Shown here: positions 1-7,288 of the stretch, in pieces | Position numbering within the stretch: the stretch's first letter is position 1 | Layout of the letters: every line of letters starts with the position of its first letter | Assembly: GCA_945893045.1 (NCBI GenBank) | Contig: CAMDEA010000004.1 | Span: 1-40,716 of the forward strand | Length of the DNA: 40,716 bases | Direction of reading: 5' to 3' | Source: Planctomyces sp. SH-PL62 | GTDB taxonomy: Bacteria > Planctomycetota > Planctomycetia > Planctomycetales > Planctomycetaceae | Translations under genes and position numbers: made by a program | Notes under the pieces: generated by a model | Seen by the model: the letters and a program-made list of their open reading frames with translations, nothing else | Database searches by the model: none | What the model was told of the DNA's origin: nothing

Positions 1-434
1 ATCGAGTCCCGCTGCTTCTCGTGCTGTTTGGCCCGGTCCCAGTTCGTCAGCACTTCCTCGGCCGTGTGAGCCTTCTCGGTGTCGAAGACATGTGGGTGCC
101 GAGCGATCATCTTGTGCGTGATGACGTCGAGGACTTGTTCGATGCCGAATCGCTCTTCATCGCGGCCGATCTGAGCATCCAGCACGACCTGCAACAGCAG
201 ATCGCCAAGTTCCTCGACGATCGCCGTGTCATCTTTCGAGTCGATTGCCTCCAGCAGTTCGTAAGTCTCTTCGAGCGTGAACGGCTTGATGGTTTCGAGC
301 GTTTGCTGACGATCCCACGGACAACCGGTCGGCGAGCGGAGCTTTGCGATGACCTCGCACAACCGCGCGAAGGCGGTTCCGACGGCAGTCAAGTCGGGCG
401 GCTGACCAAATTGGGACGGATCGGGCGCGAACAT
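1..434 (-). CDS. mazG: MazG-family nucleoside triphosphate pyrophosphohydrolase, 3' end cut by window edge
   Basis: The reverse frame gives 144 residues from an ATG at 434 and runs off the window start. MazG enzymes hydrolyse NTPs to NMP and pyrophosphate in the cytosol, as house-cleaning or (p)ppGpp-linked enzymes. Visible family motifs are the CPWDRQQT segment (residues 38-45), the metal-binding EExxE (E55, E56, E59) and the ELGD motif (E75, D78), followed by the typical HPHVF and NWDRAK segments near residues 113-117 and 131-136. The first MazG domain is complete; the second half expected of a full-length enzyme would lie outside the window. It is the last gene of a minus-strand series behind a CheW-like gene, separated by a large palindrome. 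Family identity is firm; whether it is the long two-domain type cannot be seen. Confidence 0.9.
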   Translation of the reverse strand, partial: MFAPDPSQFGQPPDLTAVGTAFARLCEVIAKLRSPTGCPWDRQQTLETIKPFTLEETYELLEAIDSKDDTAIVEELGDLLLQVVLDAQIGRDEERFGIEQVLDVITHKMIARHPHVFDTEKAHTAEEVLTNWDRAKQHEKQRDS

Positions 435-473
435 GGGGCGATACGTTGGCAAGCCAGGCTGTGATTCGCAAGC

Positions 474-531
474 AAAGTAGACGAGTCACTCCGTGACTCG
501 AATTCGAGTCACGGAGTGACTCGTCTACTTT
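474..531. repeat. 58-bp perfect palindrome at the 3' end of the CheW-like gene
   Basis: The sequence is self-complementary about a central GAATTC at 500-505, with two 29-bp arms and no loop. Its right end overlaps the last two bases of the TAA stop (530-532) of the minus-strand CheW-like gene. As RNA it would form a very stable hairpin and could act as a terminator or processing site. No second copy was seen in the window. Confidence 0.9.
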
Positions 532-1120
532 ATGCTGCTTGCCACGTCGGCTCGAACTGCCGCATCTCTGGCGAAGAGAGCACGCGGTTCACGTCGAGCA
601 CTGCGATCAAGCGCGCGTCCCGTTCGACGACTCCGCTCAAGAAGCTGGCGGCCGGGCCGGTCATCAGTGTTGAGCAGGGTTTCAACTCCTCGTCAGCGAT
701 ACCGCGAATCCCCAGGACGCGATCGACCACCCAGCCGGTCGCGATCTCTTCGCGCGTCGAGCGGACCACGATCAGCCGTTGCGAAACACTGCTCTCGGCG
801 ACAGGCAGTCCCAACAACGAGCGCAGATCGACGACTGACAGCACGTCGCCGCGCAGGTTCATCACGCCCCGCAGCCAGTCCGGGACGTTGGGCAACAGGG
901 TGATGTGCGGCAGTCGTTGCAGTTCCAAGACGTTGGCTAACGGCACGGCGTAGTGCGATTCGTTGAGCATGAAGAGCACATGCTTCACGGCCGGACTGAC
1001 CGGCTCTTGCTGAGGCGCGTTTGGCAACTCGCTCAGCGGACCGTGGTTCGTCTCGCGATCAATCTGCGCGAGCAAGCTTTGCAGGCTGAGGGCTTCGGGG
1101 GCAGCAACAGCGTCAGTCAC
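530..1120 (-). CDS. CheW-like coupling/scaffold protein
   Basis: The gene encodes 196 residues from a GTG at 1120. Residues from about 48 to 190 match the CheW fold: a strand block HVLFMLNESHYAVP, then NVLELQRLP, WLRGVMNLRGDVLSVVDLR (near 84-102), and a late AVLDVNRVL segment. CheW proteins are cytoplasmic couplers linking chemoreceptors to the kinase CheA; they have no catalytic residues. The first 45 residues are a Pro/Gln-rich extension. The gene follows a stand-alone receiver gene after 138 bp containing a repeat. No CheA or receptor gene is in view, so the partner may lie elsewhere. It could act in gliding, pilus or developmental signalling rather than swimming; that is inference. Confidence 0.85.
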   Translation of the reverse strand: MTDAVAAPEALSLQSLLAQIDRETNHGPLSELPNAPQQEPVSPAVKHVLFMLNESHYAVPLANVLELQRLPHITLLPNVPDWLRGVMNLRGDVLSVVDLRSLLGLPVAESSVSQRLIVVRSTREEIATGWVVDRVLGIRGIADEELKPCSTLMTGPAASFLSGVVERDARLIAVLDVNRVLSSPEMRQFEPTWQAA

Positions 1121-1135
1121 GATGGACTCATTCTT

Positions 1136-1226
1136 TCGTGGGGCAGGTTTTCAACCTGCCCGACTCATGATTCGATTTTCATTCCTCGACTCTTCTGCAC
1201 GGGCAGGTTGAAAACCTGCCCGACGA
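1136..1226. repeat. Inverted repeat, GGGCAGGTT family (copy 1)
   Basis: Two 26-bp arms (1136-1161 and 1201-1226) are reverse complements with one mismatch. Each arm is itself a palindrome (GGGCAGGTT, short centre, AACCTGCCC). The element fills most of the spacer between the receiver gene (stop at 1259) and the CheW-like gene. A second copy lies at 14132-14192. Confidence 0.88.
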
Positions 1227-1258
1227 AGGATAACCCACGAACGCATTTGTGGCGGACC

Positions 1259-1669
1259 TTACGGTGTGGCTGGTTCGGGCGCGGCGAGCGACGGAGCCGA
1301 TTCGGCTCGCAGTGCCGATTCGATGCAGGCCAGCAACTGTTCCGACTCGAACGGCTTTGTCAGATACCCGTCCGCCCCCTGCCGTTTGCCCCACAGGATG
1401 TCCATCTCGTGGTTCTTGCTGCTGAGCAACACGACTTTGATGCCGCACGTCTCCGGAAACGCCTTGAGATGCCGGCAGACCTGAAAGCCGTTCTTCTTCG
1501 GCAGGATGATGTCGAGCACGACCAGGTCGGGCCGCTCGCGCATCGCGACTTCAATCGCTTCGTCGCCGTCCGACGCGGTGAGCACTCGATAGCCACCCGC
1601 CTCGACCGATTCGCGGATCAGTCGCTGGGCGGTTGGGCTATCGTCAACAACGAGGACGGTCGCGGTCAT
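1259..1669 (-). CDS. Single-domain CheY-like response regulator
   Basis: The gene encodes 136 residues from an ATG at 1669. It is a complete receiver domain: acidic pair D9/D10, phospho-acceptor D53 in the LVVLDIILPKKNG strand, the Ser switch at 83-84 in VVLLSS, and K105 in LTKPF. There is no output domain, only an Ala/Pro-rich tail. It would be phosphorylated by a CheA-type kinase and act by protein contact. It starts 7 nt after the stop of the 165-aa gene, so the two are very probably co-transcribed and translationally coupled. Its target, such as a pilus or motor switch, cannot be told from sequence. Confidence 0.9.
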   Translation of the reverse strand: MTATVLVVDDSPTAQRLIRESVEAGGYRVLTASDGDEAIEVAMRERPDLVVLDIILPKKNGFQVCRHLKAFPETCGIKVVLLSSKNHEMDILWGKRQGADGYLTKPFESEQLLACIESALRAESAPSLAAPEPATP

Positions 1670-1676
1670 AAATTCT

Positions 1677-2174
1677 TCACCATCTCTGTGCGAAATCTTC
1701 CACGAGCGCGGTGCAGCTTTCGCGGAAGTCGTTTCGGAGCTGCGGTGACTGAAACTCTTCGCCGAACCGCGCGAGCAGGTCGCGGAATGAAGACGCGAAA
1801 TTCTTTCCCAAATTGCGGTGCATGGTCAGCGTCGCGGTTTTTGCTTTCGGACTGAGGCTGAACAGGCTGGTCCACGACTCGCGGTCGAGCACATCGAGCA
1901 CCACTTTGCTCCGTTCGCGCAGCCGCCAGACTGCGGGCAATTCGTCCGCGAAGAAGGTTCCGTCGAAGTTCCCGATCCCCGTGTCGAGGATCGTGACCAG
2001 CATCCCCAGCGAAGTCTCAATCATGCGGATCATGCGTTTGACGTGGTCGGTCCGTGCGAGCGTCGTCATTTGCTGTTCAAGCCCACCCACAAGATGCACC
2101 AACAGCATCTCCAGCCGGTCGTCGTCCGACGACCGCCCGTCAGCCGCGGCAGGCAGTGCTTCGTGGGGATTCAT
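1677..2174 (-). CDS. Unknown 165-aa protein coupled to a CheY-like gene
   Basis: The ATG at 2174 opens a mostly helical cytoplasmic protein with no signal peptide or membrane segment. I do not recognise a domain. Features are an amphipathic helix around residues 20-60 (hydrophobic and charged, containing MIRMIETSLGMLVTILD), a conserved-looking GIGNFDGTFFADELP stretch near 66-80, and an acidic/basic C-terminal helix. Its stop is 7 nt before the receiver gene start, which argues for a shared role, for example as an adaptor or phosphatase of that receiver. That role is inference from position only. The start is not marked by a clear Shine-Dalgarno sequence. Confidence 0.7.
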   Translation of the reverse strand: MNPHEALPAAADGRSSDDDRLEMLLVHLVGGLEQQMTTLARTDHVKRMIRMIETSLGMLVTILDTGIGNFDGTFFADELPAVWRLRERSKVVLDVLDRESWTSLFSLSPKAKTATLTMHRNLGKNFASSFRDLLARFGEEFQSPQLRNDFRESCTALVEDFAQRW

Positions 2175-2215
2175 CGGTTTTCGGAACGGAGCGGTCGGTC
2201 TGTTCGGGAACGGGA

Positions 2216-2307
2216 AATAAGGATTGCAGAATAAGGATTGAAGAAGGCAAAAGGTCGGATGTGGCTCTCCTTCATCATTCTGAAATCCTTACTCGGCAAT
2301 CCTTATT
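2216..2307. repeat. Inverted repeat, AATAAGGATT family (copy 1)
   Basis: Arms of 24 bp at 2216-2239 and 2284-2307 are near-perfect reverse complements; each arm contains the unit AATAAGGATT or its near copy twice. The element sits 16 nt past the stop of the TPR-receiver gene. The copy at 40119-40214 shares the arms and a GAAGGCA-containing centre. Confidence 0.88.
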
Positions 2308-2323
2308 TCTTCCAGCGAACGGT

Positions 2324-3496
2324 TCACAAGGAACTGCTCACCGCGGCCAGATACTTCGCGACCTTGTGAGTCAAAGCATCCGCTTCAAACGGCTTGGTGA
2401 TGTAATCCGAGCAGCCGACCAGCCGGCCGCGGAGCTTGTCGAACATTCCGTCCTTGCCGGAGAGCATGACTACCGGAATGTTCTGAGTGGCTTCGTGCTT
2501 CTTGATGAGCTTGCAGAGCCGATAGCCATCCAGCCTCGGCATGTTGATGTCGAGCAGAATCAGATCCGGCCGGCACGTTCCGAGTTCCTTGATCGCGGCC
2601 ACGCCATCGAAGGCGGAGATGACTCGATAGCCGCGCCGTTCCAAAGTGAGCGACACGAGCTTGCGAACCGTCGGACTATCATCGACCACCATCACCAGCG
2701 GCCGGCCATCCGATGATGCGACTTCCGTCGGAGGGCTGAACGATGTTGCCAACGCTTCGACGTCTGTACTCGTTTCCGATTCGTGGCTCGCCGACACTTC
2801 GTTGAATCGCGTTTGCACGGCGACTTCGGGGTCGGCTTTCGCCGTCGCGCTGAAGTACGGCAGGGGTGGCGGAGTGGTCGGCAGGGGAGGCGGCACATGC
2901 GCCGCCGATGTGATCGAGATCGTTCCCGTCCGCAATTCCGGGCCGCGCTGGACGAGCTCGCTCCAACGACGACGAGCGGGTTCGACGGAAGCCGGTTCGT
3001 GATGCCATTCGTCTGTCGTTTCTGGAACCACTTCGGCGGCCACTTCAGGAGTTGGCAGCGGTTCCGGTTCCCAAGCCGCTGGCGGTTCGGCGGCAGGAAC
3101 GACGACCGGTGCCGATTCGACTTCAACCGCAGGCGCTTCCGCCACGATCTCCACCGGAGCGGCGATCGGTTCCGGGGTCTCGACAACTGGCGGAGCGGTC
3201 ACGACCGCAACTGGTGCCGGTGCAGGATTCACCAGCGCTTGCACCCAGATCAGTCCCGCGCTGGCGGCGGCATGACCGGGGGACAATTCCAACACGCGCT
3301 CCAAGCAGCGCAGCGTGTTGTCGGGCGAGTTCGCCGTCCAAGCCAGCCAGAGCCACACCTTCGGGTCGTCCGGCAAGTTTTCCGCCGCGCGTTCAAAGCT
3401 CGCCGCCGCGACCGAGTGCAATCCCGCACGCGCCGCCGACACGCCGCGCCGCAACGCCAATTCACCCGCCGAAGAATCGCTGTCTTGAGTCTGCAT
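2324..3496 (-). CDS. TPR - Pro-rich linker - receiver domain protein
   Basis: The gene encodes 390 residues from an ATG at 3496 with a good GGGAG ribosome site 9 nt upstream. Residues 10-90 read as tetratricopeptide-like helices (AASFERAAENLPDDPKVWLW, then CLERVLELSPGHAAA). Residues 91-260 are a Pro/Ala/Glu-rich low-complexity linker. Residues 266-388 are a complete receiver: D272/D273, phospho-acceptor D316, Ser switch S346, K368 in TKPF. The layout (protein-binding repeat, flexible arm, receiver at the C-terminus) resembles PilG/PatA-type regulators of chemotaxis-like pathways. It heads the CheY-like/CheW-like group. No DNA-binding domain is present, so output is probably through protein contact. 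Confidence 0.85.
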   Translation of the reverse strand: MQTQDSDSSAGELALRRGVSAARAGLHSVAAASFERAAENLPDDPKVWLWLAWTANSPDNTLRCLERVLELSPGHAAASAGLIWVQALVNPAPAPVAVVTAPPVVETPEPIAAPVEIVAEAPAVEVESAPVVVPAAEPPAAWEPEPLPTPEVAAEVVPETTDEWHHEPASVEPARRRWSELVQRGPELRTGTISITSAAHVPPPLPTTPPPLPYFSATAKADPEVAVQTRFNEVSASHESETSTDVEALATSFSPPTEVASSDGRPLVMVVDDSPTVRKLVSLTLERRGYRVISAFDGVAAIKELGTCRPDLILLDINMPRLDGYRLCKLIKKHEATQNIPVVMLSGKDGMFDKLRGRLVGCSDYITKPFEADALTHKVAKYLAAVSSSL

Positions 3497-3521
3497 GTGT
3501 CAACACTCCCATCGTCGTGAA

Positions 3522-3609
3522 GGGGTCGGGAGTCTTTTTCAGGTCGGCGATCAGCGACTTTCGATGATTCAATTCTGCCATCGCCGACCTGAAAAAGACT
3601 CCCGACCCC
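3522..3609. repeat. Inverted repeat with 30-bp perfect arms
   Basis: Arms at 3522-3551 and 3580-3609 (beginning GGGGTCGGGAGTC and ending in its complement) are perfect reverse complements with a 28-bp loop. It lies 7 nt beyond the stop of the 51-aa gene and just upstream of the TPR-receiver gene. Confidence 0.9.
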
Positions 3610-3616
3610 GTCGCGC

Positions 3617-3772
3617 TCACTTCTTCTGAAACTGATCGATGCCTTCTTCCTTCCACACTTTCAGTGTGGCGGAGTCCTTCGCGTTGATCCGCACGCCGAT
3701 CGCGTTGACCGGGAAGTCGTACTTCCGTTGGATCTCAATCCACATCTTTTTGACGTTCTCAGGAACAGCCAT
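3617..3772 (-). CDS. Small 51-aa protein of unknown function
   Basis: An ATG at 3772 opens a 51-residue frame ending in TGA at 3617-3619, too short for most ORF cut-offs. The product starts MAVPENVKKMW and contains YDFPVNAIGVRINAKDSATL, ending in a Lys/Gln-rich tail. It has balanced charge, no signal peptide, and reads like a genuine folded peptide rather than a shadow frame, since no other frame here is coding. It is followed at once by a 30-bp-arm inverted repeat, as is typical of real genes in this window. It lies between the M16 peptidase gene (32 nt upstream) and the TPR-receiver gene, all on the same strand. Function unknown. Confidence 0.6.
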   Translation of the reverse strand: MAVPENVKKMWIEIQRKYDFPVNAIGVRINAKDSATLKVWKEEGIDQFQKK

Positions 3773-3804
3773 GTCGTCACCAAATTCCAAATCTCAAATC
3801 CACT

Positions 3805-5103
3805 TCACGCCGCACACAGCGAGAACTCGCCCAGCAAGTCCTCTAACGATTCCTGGGAATACCACTCGGCCGCTTCCGGTCCGATGACCGACAACGCCAA
3901 TTGACTGACCGCCGGCAGTAATTGCAGGCGGCAGGTTTGCCACAAGTCTTCGGCGGTGATCTGCTCGATCTCCGCAAGGATCTCCGCTTCCGGCAGATGT
4001 CGGCCGAAGTACAGCTCTTGTGTTGCCAGTCGGCTCATCCGTGTGTGAGCATTCTCCGCCGACAGCAACTGCTGGCTGCGCAACTGCATCTTGGCGGTCC
4101 ACAATTCTTCTTCGTCGATCTCCGTCTCGAACGTCGCGAGCTGTTGTAACTCCATGATCGTCAGTGCGACCACCGACGTGAGATGTTCGGGAGCCGTGCT
4201 CCCTTCGATGACCAACACGCCGGCATCGCGATAGGCATGTAACTCCGAAGAGATGCCGTAAACCAATCCGCGCTCTTCGCGCAGCTTGCGGAACAACCGC
4301 GAGCTCAGACCACCACCGAGCACCGAATTGAGCAGGAACAACCGATAGCGTTCCGCCGCGCAGTACGCCGGGGCTTCGAGGCCGATCGCGAAGTACGCCT
4401 GCGACACCGGCGACTCGTGGAGCGCCACGCCGGAATGAAACCGGCAACGCGCGGGACGGCGCGACGGACGGACGCCATCCAATCGCCAGAAGCCATCCCG
4501 AATCTGTTCGGCCAGCGCGGCATGTTCGACGTTGCCAGCCGCCGCGACGATGATGCGGTCGGGTGTGTAGTGCCGCCGCACGAACGCTCGCACGTCGTTG
4601 CTCGTGATTCGCTCGACCGCGTGGGCGTTGCCAGCCACCGCGCTCCCCAGCGCATGGTGCGGCCAGATCAACCGCTTGAGTTGCTGATGCACATGCTCGG
4701 TCGGCGTGTCGTGGCTCAGTCCGACTTCGCGCAGCACCGCTTGCTTCTCGCGCTCGATGTTCTCGTCCGGGAAGACCGAGTTCAGCAGCATGTCGCCGAA
4801 CAATTCGGTTGCGTAAGTCAGGTACTCGTCCAGCACGTTCGCATAGAAGCAGGTGTAATCGCGAGCCGTGAAGGCTCCCATCGCTCCGCCCGCCACGTCC
4901 ATCAGCCGAGCAATCTCGAACGCACTCCGCCCGCTGGTCCCTTGAAACAGAGCGTGCTCGGCTAAGTGAGCCAAGCCGCTCAAGCCGATCGGATCGTCCT
5001 GCGGTCCCGCGTCAACCAGCACGCCCAGAGACACGCTCCGCGAGCACGGAAGATGTTCCGTGACGATGCGAATGCCATTTTCGAGCCTGCTGAACTGATA
5101 CAC
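3805..5103 (-). CDS. M16 family zinc metallopeptidase (pitrilysin/processing-peptidase type)
   Basis: I chose the GTG at 5103 (432 residues) because a GGAG lies 6 nt upstream; a TTG at 5127 would add eight residues. The inverted zinc motif HxxEH is H46-L-A-E49-H50 in LAHLAEHALFQGTS, and the third zinc ligand is E126 in the REKQAVLREV helix, 76 residues on, as in subfamily M16B. A second, non-catalytic M16 domain follows (about residues 190-400, with LNSVLGGGLSSRLFRKLREERGL). Such enzymes cut peptides inside a clamshell chamber. No signal peptide is seen, so it is probably cytoplasmic, or exported by an unseen route. It precedes the 51-aa gene on the same strand. Confidence 0.92.
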   Translation of the reverse strand: MYQFSRLENGIRIVTEHLPCSRSVSLGVLVDAGPQDDPIGLSGLAHLAEHALFQGTSGRSAFEIARLMDVAGGAMGAFTARDYTCFYANVLDEYLTYATELFGDMLLNSVFPDENIEREKQAVLREVGLSHDTPTEHVHQQLKRLIWPHHALGSAVAGNAHAVERITSNDVRAFVRRHYTPDRIIVAAAGNVEHAALAEQIRDGFWRLDGVRPSRRPARCRFHSGVALHESPVSQAYFAIGLEAPAYCAAERYRLFLLNSVLGGGLSSRLFRKLREERGLVYGISSELHAYRDAGVLVIEGSTAPEHLTSVVALTIMELQQLATFETEIDEEELWTAKMQLRSQQLLSAENAHTRMSRLATQELYFGRHLPEAEILAEIEQITAEDLWQTCRLQLLPAVSQLALSVIGPEAAEWYSQESLEDLLGEFSLCAA

Positions 5104-5544
5104 TGCCAGCTCCGAGCTTGTTTCCAAAGCGTGACAACTGCGCCGATCTCAAGAGCGTGTCGTCCGCGGCGCTAAGCAACAGTGACTGTGGCTGGCACTC
5201 AATCGCGTGAAAACAAAGCTGGCAGGACATACTCCGGACGGCGGCGAAGTATACCCCCGGCTTTCTCGACACATGCGTCACAGTTTTCCGGGCATCCGCA
5301 AATTCGCGCGGCCCTTCTGGACACTTCGGGTCGTTGCGGTTGTAGCCATCGCAGCGATTGAATCAGTCGAGCCGCTTGTAGCCGCACTCGCCAGAGTGTG
5401 GGTAACTCGCTCAACCGCGATTATTCATGGAGTATTCATTGAGGAGAGCAGCGGGCTGCGATGTAACCCGAAGCGTCAGCGAGGGAGAGCGACGTGACGC
5501 CCTCGCTGACGCTTCGGGTTACATTGGGCCATGACTCATCCGAG
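5104..5544. other. Non-coding spacer upstream of the M16 gene
   Basis: The spacer separates the M16 peptidase from the next minus-strand gene. I see no convincing gene. A plus-strand frame at 5207-5497 ends inside a repeat and has no ribosome site. The only clear structure is the inverted repeat at 5461-5524. The promoter for the peptidase presumably lies here, but no confident -35/-10 pair is visible. Confidence 0.6.
5461..5524. repeat. Inverted repeat, ATGTAACCCGAAGCG family (copy 1)
   Basis: 25-bp arms at 5461-5485 and 5500-5524 are perfect reverse complements around a 14-nt loop. It lies 20 nt beyond the stop of the beta-propeller lipoprotein gene. Copy 2 is at 32888-32968. Confidence 0.9.
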
Positions 5545-6912
5545 CTACTGGCCGAGATTCAGCCGCAGCACTTTGCCCTGGCGAGCACGTCCATCCGCCT
5601 CGCCAGTGAAGAACAGCTCATCGGAGTTCGGTGACCGCAGCGCGACGGAACTCGGAGCGACCGTACCCGTCGAGAAGCGTCCGACCGGGCGGCCTTGCGG
5701 ATCGAAGACGTGGACCGTCTTCGTCTGTTGCTGAGTCACATACAGATTGCCGGTCGCATCGAGACATAGGCTCGCGAGGTGATAGTCGGTGTCGGGCGAC
5801 AGCGGCAGTTGCACCAGCACCGCGTGCGATTCGATCTTGCCCGGTTCGGAGAGACGGAATTCGAGGATGCGATTGAACTGCGATTCCGCGACGAGCACGC
5901 GCTGACGAGCCGAATCGTAAACGACTCCCGTGGGATACCCGATCTTCGCGGCGACGACCGACACTTTGCCGGTGCGATCCACGTAGTGCAGCTTGCCGAT
6001 CGGGTTCTTGATCTGCACATAACCTGGATCTGTGAAATAGAAGCCCCCTCTCGGATCGACGGAGATGTCATACGGCGCACGGAACGGCGTGCCGTCGCAG
6101 TCCTTCGCGGCCACGCCGACCAGCTTCCCCTCGAACGACAACCGCAACACCGAGCGGCGTTCGACATCACAAACCAGATGCGTCCCTTCCGGTTCGATGC
6201 GATGTCCTTTCGGACTGGTCAGCGTCGCCCAGACCGACGATTCGCCGGTCGGCGAGAACCGCACGATCCGATTCTTGTGCGAGACATACCCGAAGCCTTG
6301 CGAGTCGAACACCAGCCCATCGCAGTACGAATCCAGCGAGAAGACCTCGTTCTCCAGCGTCGCGGCCGGCCCCGGCGCGGGCTTCACCGGATCGACCTGC
6401 GCGATCGACGTTTCATCGTCGTCGAACGACAACTCCTTCGGCTCCACTTTCGCTTTGGCTTGCGATTCGTCGTGGAAATCGAGATCCAATTCCTTCTTGG
6501 GTGCCGGCTCCGGCGGAACTCCGAGTTTCGGAATCACGGCTGATTCTTCCGAAGGGAGTTCTTCCGTCGGCAGTTCCTTTTGGGGTGTCTCCGCGACGGT
6601 GGTTTCCATGGGTTCGGCTTGGGGTTTCTCGGCCTTCGCGACTGGCTGCGCTGGCACGACCGAATCGTTCGGCAACGGCAGGTAGGTGTCCCCTTCCGAG
6701 AGCGAAACGATGGGAGGCGCATTGTCGGCGACCGCCGGTTCTTCGTAGCTGCCAATGACTGGAGCACTCGGCGCGTATGCGGGCTGCGTGTACTCAGTCG
6801 TGTGCCGGGAACTCGGCAGATGCCGGCAGCCCCACAGCGTGCAGAGACCAACGGTCGCGAGCGACAACGGAGAACGAACGCAGCGGCTGAATCGAACGAA
6901 CGGAGAGTTCAT
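5545..6912 (-). CDS. Lipoprotein with Pro/Glu-rich linker and C-terminal NHL/SMP-30-like beta-propeller
   Basis: I chose the ATG at 6912 (455 residues) because AGGAG lies 9 nt upstream; a longer frame from 6984 lacks one. The N-terminus has Arg residues, a hydrophobic stretch and a lipobox-like LWGC with Cys29, so it is probably a membrane-anchored lipoprotein. Residues about 50-190 are low-complexity Pro/Glu/Lys sequence. Residues about 200-455 carry repeated blades of the type GLVFDSQGFGYVSHKNRIVRF, ISVDPRGGFYFTDPG and LCLDATGNLYV, as in SMP-30/gluconolactonase and NHL propellers. Such domains bind ligands or act as lactonases, but catalytic metal ligands could not be assigned. It follows the exporter genes on the same strand with a 376-bp spacer. 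Confidence 0.8.
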   Translation of the reverse strand: MNSPFVRFSRCVRSPLSLATVGLCTLWGCRHLPSSRHTTEYTQPAYAPSAPVIGSYEEPAVADNAPPIVSLSEGDTYLPLPNDSVVPAQPVAKAEKPQAEPMETTVAETPQKELPTEELPSEESAVIPKLGVPPEPAPKKELDLDFHDESQAKAKVEPKELSFDDDETSIAQVDPVKPAPGPAATLENEVFSLDSYCDGLVFDSQGFGYVSHKNRIVRFSPTGESSVWATLTSPKGHRIEPEGTHLVCDVERRSVLRLSFEGKLVGVAAKDCDGTPFRAPYDISVDPRGGFYFTDPGYVQIKNPIGKLHYVDRTGKVSVVAAKIGYPTGVVYDSARQRVLVAESQFNRILEFRLSEPGKIESHAVLVQLPLSPDTDYHLASLCLDATGNLYVTQQQTKTVHVFDPQGRPVGRFSTGTVAPSSVALRSPNSDELFFTGEADGRARQGKVLRLNLGQ

Positions 6913-7288
6913 CTCGCACCACTCCTGCGAGCGATACGCCTTGGGGCGGCGGACGCTGCAAAACAAAGCTTCGAGGATCGGCAAGTTGTTTCTGAGAATT
7001 CACAGCGAGATATCGGCGGCGCGAGTCAGAAAGAGCCGCTTGTTCGCGTGACAACGACCGCAACTGAGAGACATCCCGCGCAGCGTGCGACTCACAGCGG
7101 ATGCTCGACCGGCACCGATTGCTCGTTCCGTCGCACGCACAGCGAACGTGCGGAGCATGGCTATTCAACCGCGCGATCCGACCCTATCGAATGCGACAGA
7201 TAGCCGTACCGCGACCGTCAGGGAGCGGCCTATGACGAGCGGCTCACAACGATGGGACTGAGCCGCTCCCTGACGGTCGCGGTACGGA
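6913..7288. other. Non-coding spacer between permease and lipoprotein genes
   Basis: No gene is supported. It contains the ribosome site AGGAG for the lipoprotein gene near 6923 and an inverted repeat at 7204-7287. The central part (about 6930-7200) shows no repeat or convincing promoter. Confidence 0.55.
7204..7287. repeat. Inverted repeat abutting the permease stop codon
   Basis: 25-bp perfect arms at 7204-7228 and 7263-7287 (starting CCGTACCGCGACC). The stem may extend inward because a GAGCGGCTCA in the loop pairs with the inner flank. One base separates it from the TAA (7289-7291) of the minus-strand permease. Confidence 0.88.

Noticed and set aside
5207..5497. A 96-aa plus-strand frame
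   Set aside because: It reads into the ATGTAACCC repeat, has no ribosome site, and its C-terminal residues come from the repeat.
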